Source: Neoactinobaculum massilliense (GTDB lineage: Bacteria > Actinomycetota > Actinomycetes > Actinomycetales > Actinomycetaceae). Taken from it: a DNA stretch of 64,000 nucleotides. Where the stretch lies: the NCBI RefSeq assembly GCF_900604955.1, contig NZ_UWPE01000002.1:124001-188000 (forward strand). The letters are read 5' to 3'. This document shows positions 56,859 through 64,000 of the stretch, one piece after another (position 1 is the stretch's first letter; the number at the start of each line of letters is the position of its first letter). The notes beneath the pieces are model-generated. The model was not told the DNA's origin. It worked only from the letters and a program-made list of their open reading frames with translations, and made no database searches. Both the position numbers and the translations under genes were made by a program.

Positions 56859-58385
56859 TTGTGGCACCCTGGGAAGGTGACTTCGGACTTCAAACCCAAC
56901 CGTAAGGCGGCACTACTGCTCTCCGGGCAGCGCACACTGTCCGCCCTCCCACCCGCAATCAGTGAACTGGGACACCTATTTCATGATGCCGGGTTTGAGC
57001 TTGCACTAGTGGGCGGGCCCGTACGAGACGCCTTCCTCGGGTTGCCCATTCACGATTTCGACCTCACCACATCCGCTCGTCCCGAGCAGACCCAGGCGCT
57101 GCTGGCCCAATGGGGCAATACGTGGGATGTGGGCCGCCAGTTCGGCACCATCGGGGGCGGGCGCGACGGCCTCACCGTAGAAATCACCACCTACCGCCGG
57201 GACACGTACACGATCGGCTCCCGTAAGCCGGAGGTGGATTTCGGCGATTCCCTGGAGGGGGATCTTACCCGCCGCGATTTCACCGTTAACGCGCTGGCCG
57301 TGCGGCTCCCCGAACTCACCCTGGTGGATCCCTGCGGTGGCCTTGATGACATGGTGGAGGGTCTGCTCCGTACGCCCGTCACCGCCGCCCAGTCCTTTGA
57401 TGATGATCCCCTGCGCATCATGCGCGCCGCGCGCTTCGCCGCCCAACTGGGCTTTGACGTGGCGCCGGACGTCATGTCCGCGATGGGAGATTTCGCCGAG
57501 CGGCTCACGATCGTCTCCCAGGAGCGGATCCGCTCCGAACTGGAACGCCTCATGATTTCTCCGGCGCCCCGCCGTGGCATTGAACTGCTGGTGTACACGG
57601 GTGTGGCGGACATTGTGCTCCCAGAAATCTCCGCCCTGCAGCGCACCGTCGATGAGCACGGCCGCCATAAGGACGTCTACCAGCACACGCTGCAGGTGCT
57701 CGATCAGGCCATCGCGCTGGAGGATGAGGAGGTGCCCGCCCCCGATTTCGTCCTCCGTTTTGCCGCCCTCATGCACGACGTGGGGAAGCCCTCCACGCGC
57801 CGGTTCGAAAAGGACGGCACGGTCACGTTCCGCTTCCATGATGTGGTGGGCGCCAAGATGACATCCGCGCGGATGAAGGCGCTGCGTTTCGATAAACAGA
57901 CCACCAAGGAGGTATCGCGCCTGGTGGAGCTGCACCTGCGCGCCTACGGGTTTGGTGAGCAGGGGTGGACGGATTCCGCCGTGCGGCGTTTTGTGCGCGA
58001 CGCCGGACCGCTGCTGCCCCGGCTTCTTCGGCTCATTCGCGCGGATATTACCTCCCATAACCGCCGTCGCGTCACCGTGCTGCAGGCCGCCAATGATGAG
58101 TTGGAGCGCCGCATTAAGGAGTTGGCGGCCCAGGAGGAACTGGACAAGGTGCGCCCGGAACTGGACGGTAACCAGATCATGTCCATTCTGGGCCTGAGGC
58201 CCGGGCGCGATGTGGGCGAGGCCTACAAGTACATGCTGGCCCTGCGCCTGGACGAGGGCGAACTGGGCGAGGAGGAGGCCACCCGCCGTCTCAAAGCCTG
58301 GTGGCAGGAACGCAAGGAACCGCGGGACGCAGCGGCGGACGGCGTCGAAACGACGTCGGAAAACCGGAACGAAAAGCGTAAGTAG
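56859..58385 (+). CDS. pcnA: CCA tRNA nucleotidyltransferase/poly(A) polymerase family protein
   Basis: The 508-residue enzyme has the nucleotidyltransferase strings LVGGPVRDAFLG, DFDLTT and RRDFTVNALAV, the metal-binding HD domain HDVGKPSTRRFEKDG with VYQHTLQV upstream, and a helical RNA-binding C-terminus. It adds CCA to tRNA 3' ends; here several tRNAs lack an encoded CCA. GTG 56859 is used; GTG 56877 is a possible later start. Divergent from the Nudix gene as in mycobacteria (pcnA). Confidence 0.93.
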   Translation: MWHPGKVTSDFKPNRKAALLLSGQRTLSALPPAISELGHLFHDAGFELALVGGPVRDAFLGLPIHDFDLTTSARPEQTQALLAQWGNTWDVGRQFGTIGGGRDGLTVEITTYRRDTYTIGSRKPEVDFGDSLEGDLTRRDFTVNALAVRLPELTLVDPCGGLDDMVEGLLRTPVTAAQSFDDDPLRIMRAARFAAQLGFDVAPDVMSAMGDFAERLTIVSQERIRSELERLMISPAPRRGIELLVYTGVADIVLPEISALQRTVDEHGRHKDVYQHTLQVLDQAIALEDEEVPAPDFVLRFAALMHDVGKPSTRRFEKDGTVTFRFHDVVGAKMTSARMKALRFDKQTTKEVSRLVELHLRAYGFGEQGWTDSAVRRFVRDAGPLLPRLLRLIRADITSHNRRRVTVLQAANDELERRIKELAAQEELDKVRPELDGNQIMSILGLRPGRDVGEAYKYMLALRLDEGELGEEEATRRLKAWWQERKEPRDAAADGVETTSENRNEKRK

Positions 58386-58411
58386 AACCGGACCTAAGGA
58401 GGGGTGGGCGC

Positions 58412-59752
58412 ATGAAACTGGTTGGTGACCTCAAGTACCTGGCGCAATCGCAAGGTTTCCTCAAGCTGCTGGGCGTGCGCCTCGTCTCCCAGTGCGCGAA
58501 CGGACTGTTCCAGGCGGGCCTGGCCACCCTGTTCTTCTTCAACCCCTATAGGAGTGCGGACGTCAACGGGGTGGCGCTGGCGCTGGTGGTGATGCTGCTG
58601 CCCTTCTCCATCATCGGCCCGTTCACCGGCCCATTCATTGACCGCTGGTCGCGCCGCAACATCCTCATGTGGGGGAACGCGCTGTGCGGGGGCATCACGC
58701 TCCTTATCATCGGCGCGGTGGCGGGCAACATCATGTGGGCCCAGTACGTGCTGGCCCTCACCGGCCTGGGCATCACCCGCATTATGCTTTCCACGCTTTC
58801 CGCCTCCCTTCCGGTGGTTCTCCGCTCCAAGGAGCGGCTCCTCGTGGCGAACTCCCTGGTACCAACATTGGGCGGCGTCTCCACGGTGGTGGGTGCTGTG
58901 CTCGGCATTCTGCTGCGGCTGGTTCTTCCCACGCCGGCGGCCCAGAACCTGGGCTCACTCGCCCTGGCGCTCGTCATCTACCTCATCTCCGTGTGGGTGG
59001 TGAAGGCGTGGTTCGCCGAGCGCGCCCTCGGCCCCGAAACCGTGAAGGGCGGCAGCTTCGGCCACGCGCTCGCGGAGGCAGCACGGGATCTGGGCGAGGG
59101 GCTGCGCTACCTGTGGCGCCGGGGCACGCCGTCGGCCGCGCTCACCACGATGAGCCTGCACCGCTTCGTGTACGGCATGGAATTCATTACCCTTATCCTG
59201 GCGGCACGCAATCTCTATACGGAGCCGACGGACGCGGATCATGGCCTGGCCCTCGCTTCCACGCTGTTTGGGGCCATCCTGCTGGGCCACGCGGTCTCGA
59301 TTGTGCTCACGCCCATCGCGCACGAGCGCATCGCCCCCTACCAGTGGATCCTTATCTGCCTGGTGGGCGGCACGGCGGGTCAGCTCATTCTGGCACTCAC
59401 CACAAACTTCACGGCCGTCATGGCGGGGCTATTTATCTTCGGTATCGGTGTGCAGGGCGCCAAGATCGCTGTGGACACGATCGTTCAGAGCGACACGGCG
59501 GATGCATTCCGCGGCCGCGCGTTCTCCATCTATGACGTTCTCTTTAACGTGGCCGAATGCGTTGCCGCCGGCGTGTGTGTGGCCGTGCTGCCCACCGTGG
59601 GGCTCTCTCGCCCGGTACAGATGGTACTGGTGGTGTTCGTGTGGGCGGTTGCGGCCGGGTATTACGCGCACATCCGCGCTCTCCGCAACGTCCCGCGGGC
59701 TGTGCTCCCCGAGGAGTACGACGCCGCCCGCGCTGCCAGCACGCTCGCGTAG
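58412..59752 (+). CDS. MFS transporter
   Basis: The 446-residue protein has about twelve membrane helices. Early strings are PFSIIGPFTGPFIDRWSRRNIL, a motif-A-like loop, and LVPTLGGVSTVVGAVLGI. It belongs to the enterobactin-exporter-like (MFS_3) group, but substrate and direction are unknown. ATG 58412 has AAGGAGG upstream. It follows pcnA by 26 bases and likely shares its transcript. Confidence 0.87.
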   Translation: MKLVGDLKYLAQSQGFLKLLGVRLVSQCANGLFQAGLATLFFFNPYRSADVNGVALALVVMLLPFSIIGPFTGPFIDRWSRRNILMWGNALCGGITLLIIGAVAGNIMWAQYVLALTGLGITRIMLSTLSASLPVVLRSKERLLVANSLVPTLGGVSTVVGAVLGILLRLVLPTPAAQNLGSLALALVIYLISVWVVKAWFAERALGPETVKGGSFGHALAEAARDLGEGLRYLWRRGTPSAALTTMSLHRFVYGMEFITLILAARNLYTEPTDADHGLALASTLFGAILLGHAVSIVLTPIAHERIAPYQWILICLVGGTAGQLILALTTNFTAVMAGLFIFGIGVQGAKIAVDTIVQSDTADAFRGRAFSIYDVLFNVAECVAAGVCVAVLPTVGLSRPVQMVLVVFVWAVAAGYYAHIRALRNVPRAVLPEEYDAARAASTLA

Positions 59753-59880
59753 GTGGTTGTTGGGACGACGCCGCCCGCAGACGCCGCTGTCCCTCACCGT
59801 GGCCTCCGTAATGTGAGGTGGTGGAAAAGCGTTCCGCGACTCCCAGCCACCTGGCAGACTTGCGGAGTAAGGGGGTAGAA

Positions 59881-61155
59881 ATGGCGAATTCGGAGGCCAA
59901 GTATCCTGCCGGTCTGCGCATCCTGGTGATCCTGGCGTTGGTGACCGTCATTGGTTTTGGGCTGTATCAGGTACGCGACTGGGTGGCACCCGTGTTTCTC
60001 GCACTCACCCTGGTACTGACGGTGCGCCCGATGCACCGTGGGCTTATGCGTCATCATGTGCCGCACTGGGTATCCGCTGTGCTCACGCTACTGCTCATCG
60101 CGGTGGTGCTCATTGGAATCATGACGCTCACCATGTGGTCCGTGACCGGCTTCCCGGCGCTGGTGGAATCCTATTCGGACCGCTTCGAAGGCTACATGGC
60201 GGATGTGTTCGCCTGGTTGGAATCGCTCGGCCTCTCCTCGAACAGCGTGGAGGATCAGGTAATGAATGCGTTGAGTCCCTCCACCATTGTGGGTGCACTC
60301 ACGCAGTTGCTCACCTCCGTGATGAACGTGGGCTCCTTCGTGGGCGTGCTGGCGTTTGCCCTATTTTTCCTCACCATCGATTCCCTCCGCACCTCCCAGC
60401 GGTTCTCGCTTGCCGGCCACTTTGCGCCGGATCTCACCGCCTCGCTGGCGCGCTTCGAGGGTGCCGTGCGCGAGTACTGGATTGTGGCCACCGTATTTGG
60501 CGCCGTGGTGTCTGTGATCGACTACTTCATCCTGGTGATTCTCCACGTGCCGCTGGCGGCCGGCTGGTCCCTGGTAGCGTTCGTCACGAACTACATTCCT
60601 AATGTGGGCTTCATCGTGGGCGTGCTGCCACCCGCACTGGTGGGGTTGCTTCACTCCGGCTGGAGTACGGCCGTGTGGGTGATTGTGCTGTACACGGTGG
60701 TCAACGTGGTCATTCAGGGGCTTGTTCAGCCAAAAATTGTGGGCGACGCCGTGGGGCTATCCACCATCGTCACTTTTATTTCCCTGGTGTTTTGGACTAC
60801 GGTGCTGGGGCCAATTGGATCCATCCTTGCCGTGCCGCTCACGTTATTCGCCAAGGCACTGCTGGTGGATTCTTCGCCCCACACGCGGTGGTTGGATGCC
60901 TATCTGGCGGGTGAATCGGATGTGGCGAAGCGGTTGCGCAGCGGCCTTTATGAGGGTCTGCCGGCCCTCAGTGCGGCTGGCGACGCGGTGGATACGGCCA
61001 CGCCGGTGCCCGCGGACGCAGCGGCAGCGGGGGCCACGGCGGCGCGAGGCCGAGTGCGGAACGCAACGGCACGGGCGGGGACGGGTGGTTCGACGTCGTC
61101 GTCGCACGCCGTGGAGACGCCACCCACCCTAGGGACGCCGCCTACCCAAAACTAA
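59881..61155 (+). CDS. AI-2E family permease
   Basis: The 424-residue protein has the family hallmarks: a cluster of N-terminal helices, a middle segment LARFEGAVREYWIVATVFG, then LVAFVTNYIPNVGFIVGVLPPALVGLL and GPIGSILAVPLTLF. The 65-residue tail is Ala/Thr/Gly-rich and disordered. Members are often Na+/H+ antiporters or exporters; AI-2 transport is not proven. ATG 59881 has AAGGGGG seven bases upstream; a GTG at 59818 is a weaker alternative. Confidence 0.88.
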   Translation: MANSEAKYPAGLRILVILALVTVIGFGLYQVRDWVAPVFLALTLVLTVRPMHRGLMRHHVPHWVSAVLTLLLIAVVLIGIMTLTMWSVTGFPALVESYSDRFEGYMADVFAWLESLGLSSNSVEDQVMNALSPSTIVGALTQLLTSVMNVGSFVGVLAFALFFLTIDSLRTSQRFSLAGHFAPDLTASLARFEGAVREYWIVATVFGAVVSVIDYFILVILHVPLAAGWSLVAFVTNYIPNVGFIVGVLPPALVGLLHSGWSTAVWVIVLYTVVNVVIQGLVQPKIVGDAVGLSTIVTFISLVFWTTVLGPIGSILAVPLTLFAKALLVDSSPHTRWLDAYLAGESDVAKRLRSGLYEGLPALSAAGDAVDTATPVPADAAAAGATAARGRVRNATARAGTGGSTSSSHAVETPPTLGTPPTQN

Positions 61156-61191
61156 GGCGCGTGGGATACCATGCCGGTTCCAGGAGGATAC

Positions 61192-63486
61192 ATGAGCAAA
61201 AAATCCGCGCGCAGGCGCCAAAAACCGAATAGGTGGTGGAACTATCCGCGGCCGAACCTGGGCCCGATCCACCGCTGGATTCCCTCGTGGCGCATAGTGC
61301 TGGCGGGGATTCTGGGACTGGTGCTGGCCGGGGTGGTGGCCTTCGTGACGCTCTACCTCACCATTTCTATTCCCAAGCCCGAAGCCTTCGCCACGGCGGA
61401 GCGAACCACCGTGTACTACGCGGATAAGTCGGAAATGGGGACGTTCTCGGAATACAACCGCACCTCCGTTTCGCTCGACACCCTTCCCGACCATGTGGCA
61501 AAGGCGCTGGTGGCCTCGGAGGATGCCACGTTCTACACGAACAATGGCATTGACCTGCGCGGAATTGCACGTGCGCTGGTAAATAATGTGAAGGGTGGCA
61601 GCACGCAGGGTGGTTCCACGCTCACTCAGCAGTACGTGGAGAACTACTATCTGGGTTCCACTCACTCCTACTCGGGGAAAATAAAAGAGGCAATCCTGGC
61701 GCTGAAAATTGACCAGAGCCAGTCCAAGGATCAAATTCTCGAAAATTACCTCAACACCATCTATTTCGGCCGTGGCGCCTACGGCATTGAGTCGGCCGCA
61801 CAGAGTTACTTCGGCGTTCACGCCTCGGAGCTGTCCACCGAGCAGGCGGCGCTCCTGGTGGGAATTATCCCGGCGCCCTCGGCGTGGGATCCGGCGGTCA
61901 ACCCGGACCGCGCCCAAGCGCGCTTTAACCGTGTCATTTCCCGCATGGTGAAGCAGGGCTATCTCTCCCAGAGCGACGCGGACGGGATGAGCATGCCCTC
62001 CACCATCACCTCGGGCAGCACCGGTAACAACCAGATGTCGGGCACGAAGGGGTACCTGCTGGCCTACGTGCGCCAGGAACTGGTGGACACCGGGCAGTTC
62101 ACGGAGGCCGAGCTGGATCGCGGTGGCCTCAAGATCTACACGTCCTTTGATCCGAAACTGCAGCAGTACGCGCAGGAAACAGTGGACAACCTTCCCTCCA
62201 GCCGCCCGGACAACAACTACGTGGGCATGATGTCCGTGGACCCCCGCAACGGCGAAATTCTCATGATGTACGGCGGGGCCGACTACATGACGCGGCAGCG
62301 CAACACCATGACGCAGGATCGAGCGCAGGCGGGTTCCACGTTCAAGGCGTTCGCGCTGCTTGCGGCCATGAAGCAGGACATTTCACTGTATTCGCGCTGG
62401 GATGGAAATACGCCGCTCACCATCGGTGGCATCAAGGTACAGAATTACGACGGCGTGTCGCGCGGCAGCGTCAACCTCCTCACGGCCACGCAGCACTCCA
62501 TTAACACCGCCTTTGTATCTCTCAACGAAGCCGTGGGCCCGGCCAATACGAAGGCTGCGGCCATTGAGGCTGGCATTCCGGCTGATACGCCGGGTCTGGA
62601 TGAGAGCCTAACGAATGTGCTTGGTTCCGCCTCTCCCCGTGGCATCGACATGGCGCAGGCCTACTCCACGTTCGCCAACGGTGGGGCCACCGTGCCCAAT
62701 CACGCGGTGGTGAAGGTGTAGAATAAAGACGGTAAGGACATTTATGACGCCTCCGTGACCGCTGAACAGAAGGTGGATAAGCAGCAGGCGCTTGAGGTGA
62801 ACAAGGCCCTGGAGATGACCAATACCTCCGGCGGTACGGGCGCCGTGGTGGCGCGTACGCTCGGGCGGCCATCGGCCGGCAAGTCTGGTACGTCATCCGG
62901 CCCGTGGTCCGCGTGGTACGTGGGTTATGTGCCGCAGATGCTCACCGTGGTCAATATGTTCCAGGTGGGGCCCAATGGGGAAGAACAGAAACTCACCCCC
63001 TTCGGGCGCTATCCCTACGCGATTGGTGGCAACACATATCCGGTGGACATGTGGGCGGAGTACATGGTGAAAGCCACCGCCGGTATGGAGGTCATGGACT
63101 TCGAGGAGCCCGCATCCACCAGTGGTTCGACAACACCGAGCTACGGTTACCAGGCGCCGGTTCAAGAGGCTACGCAGGCTCCGGTTACAGAAGCGCCGAC
63201 GGCGGAGGCCACCGAGCCGGTGGTACCCGAACCAACCAGCGAAGCCACGCAGCCGGCGGTGCCCGAGCCCACGAAGGACGTACCCGAGCAGCCCGCCCCG
63301 GCCGCCACCGAAAACGGACACGGGAGCAGTACTGGGAATGGGTCCGGCAGTGGATCGGGCAGTGGATCCGGGAATGGATCTGGAAACGGCTCTGGCGCCG
63401 GTAGTAATTCTGGCGGTGAGGCCGGTGCCGCAGCGGGCACCCGCTATGGCAACAACGGGAGCGGCACAAACAGCGGTGTGAATTAG
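61192..63486 (+). pseudogene. Class A penicillin-binding protein broken by an in-frame TAG
   Basis: The gene encodes a bifunctional PBP: a basic N-terminus with membrane anchor (about 32-57), a GT51 glycosyltransferase domain (SEDATFYTNNGIDLRG, QGGSTLTQQYVENYY, GRGAYGIESAAQSYFG) and a transpeptidase domain with STFK (residue 382), SIN (436) and KSGT (564). The TAG at 62719-62721 (codon 510) splits the frame between SIN and KSG, then the same frame goes on to 63486 with sequence that fits the family. The C-terminus is a Pro/Thr/Glu stretch and a Gly/Ser-rich tail. ATG 61192 has AGGAGG five bases upstream. A single base change or sequencing error is the simplest cause. Confidence 0.85.
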
Positions 63487-63619
63487 TCCGGACGCTACGG
63501 CACCAGTGGATACGGCTGGCCGAACGACCGGTGGTTTGATTCCACCTGGCCGTAGAGCTGTGTGGTGCTGCGGTGGTGCTGGTCGGTGCCGCCTTGCCGT
63601 AACGCGGGGCTGTAGGAGG

Positions 63620-63736
63620 CGGTGCAACGCAAAGTAGCGGTGCAACGCAAGGCGACTGCACAGAGAGGTGCCGCAATGCGAGGCGGCTGCGCAGAGAGGT
63701 GCCGCAATGCGAGGCGGCTGCGCAGAGAGGTGCCGC
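63620..63736. repeat. Tandem repeats: 14-base pair and 31-base units
   Basis: GCGGTGCAACGCAA occurs twice (about 63620-63633 and 63637-63650). It is followed by tandem 31-base units at 63652-63682 and 63683-63713, and a 23-base partial copy at 63714-63736. The units carry CTGCGCAGAGAGGTGCCGC. The array follows the broken PBP gene. No long frame in it is credible. Confidence 0.85.
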
Positions 63737-63916
63737 CGTGTCATAACGCGTGCTGTGCGAGGCTGTGGCGCGGGGCTATGGCACGAGGTAATAACACGCC
63801 GGTGCTAACACGATGCCGTGCGGGTGGTTTCTCGGTGGTGTGGTGGGTGGATGGGTTTGTTCATTTTGTGGGCAGGCTTGTTTTCGTATTGTGGAATGTT
63901 TTGGTTTAACTTGTGA

Positions 63917-64000
63917 TTAGTGGCATGGGTTTGTGGTGTTGTGTGGTGGTGGGGGTGGTGGGTATGCTTGTGCTTCGTCGCCTTGTGGTGGTGCTTGGTT
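63917..64000 (-). CDS. Possible C-terminal end of a Pro-rich protein (partial)
   Basis: Read leftward from the right edge, an open frame gives a Pro-rich C-terminus (AYPPPPPPHNTTNPCH) and a TAA at 63917-63919. Only 27 residues are visible and the composition bias alone could create it, so this is weak. Confidence 0.25.
   Translation of the reverse strand, partial: NQAPPQGDEAQAYPPPPPPHNTTNPCH

Larger units (their letters stand above)
63487..64000. other. Gene-poor end of the window
   Basis: After the PBP stop there is no well supported gene for 514 bases. From about 63830 to the right edge the plus strand is heavily G/T with very few C, so coding there would be on the minus strand (Pro/Thr/Gln-rich) if at all. 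Confidence 0.5.

Noticed and set aside
62719-62721. Reassigned TAG codon as explanation for the PBP break
   Set aside because: Other genes here, such as rpmH, pbpA and parA, end at TAG, so TAG acts as a stop.
63620-63736. CRISPR array from the 31-base repeats
   Set aside because: The copies are directly abutting with no unique spacers, and no cas gene is near.
62893-63744. Minus-strand frame across the PBP tail and the 31-bp repeats
   Set aside because: The His/Arg/Ala repeats come from the tandem repeats and from the Gly/Ser-rich coding on the other strand.

Overview
The window is a chromosomal origin region of a GC-rich Gram-positive bacterium of the phylum Actinomycetota. The evidence is a pknB-pbpA-rodA-pstP-fhaB-fhaA operon, class E sortase and CrgA, a dnaA-dnaN-recF-dciA-gyrB-gyrA block, rpmH-rnpA-yidD-yidC-jag-rsmG-parA-parB, and the pcnA/Nudix/DUF6049/pseudokinase/trxB cluster. 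Compact overlaps, many GTG starts and the reduced neighbourhood suggest a host-associated Actinomycetaceae relative (Actinotignum/Actinobaculum-like); that placement is inference only.

Layout. 1-3768: a heterodimeric ABC exporter on the minus strand; one subunit runs off the window and the other carries a frameshift. 3911-4000: tRNA-Leu(CAG). 4249-11865: a seven-gene wall-growth and signalling operon read as fhaA, fhaB, pstP, rodA, pbpA, pknB (six genes joined by overlaps or short gaps) ending in a perfect palindrome. 11994-14053: a 58-residue membrane protein, class E sortase and CrgA. 14054-28652: housekeeping and accessory genes (phosphofructokinase, rhomboid protease, cyclophilin, LEA-like repeat protein, DNA alkyltransferase, luciferase-like oxidoreductase, VIT-like transporter, M20 amidohydrolase, PEBP protein, glyoxalase-fold protein, ArsC-like protein, fumarase, tRNA-Ala, DLW-39-like peptide, tRNA-Ile, 3-hydroxyacyl-CoA dehydrogenase). 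28719-40275, all minus strand: DUF3566 protein, gyrA, gyrB, dciA, recF, dnaN, dnaA. DnaA boxes lie on both sides of dnaA. 40705-47072, plus strand: rpmH, rnpA, yidD, yidC, jag, rsmG, parA, parB with four parS sites (a fifth at 48350). 47287-56817, minus strand: a Ddl-like ligase, aminotransferase, thioredoxin-fold protein, trxB, pseudokinase, DUF6049 protein, Nudix hydrolase. 56859-63486, plus strand: CCA-adding/poly(A) polymerase family enzyme, MFS transporter, AI-2E family permease and a class A penicillin-binding protein interrupted by an in-frame amber codon. The last 500 bases hold 31-bp tandem repeats and a GT-rich strand.

How parts connect. PknB, PstP, FhaA, FhaB, the pseudokinase, RodA, PbpA, CrgA and the class A PBP form the machinery and phospho-signalling of polar wall growth. 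DnaA/oriC, DnaN, RecF, DciA and gyrase run replication, and ParA/ParB/parS segregate the origin. 

Most notable points: complementary degeneracy of the two ABC ATPase subunits plus a frameshift; the amber codon in the class A PBP just before its KSG motif; a MviN-type pseudokinase that has lost its MurJ flippase partner at the locus; a thioredoxin-fold protein beside trxB without its CxxC; parS sites embedded in parB that write the same NVSRET peptide twice; an oriC-like DnaA-box element about 25 kb from the origin; and a VIT-family protein lacking the metal-binding loop.
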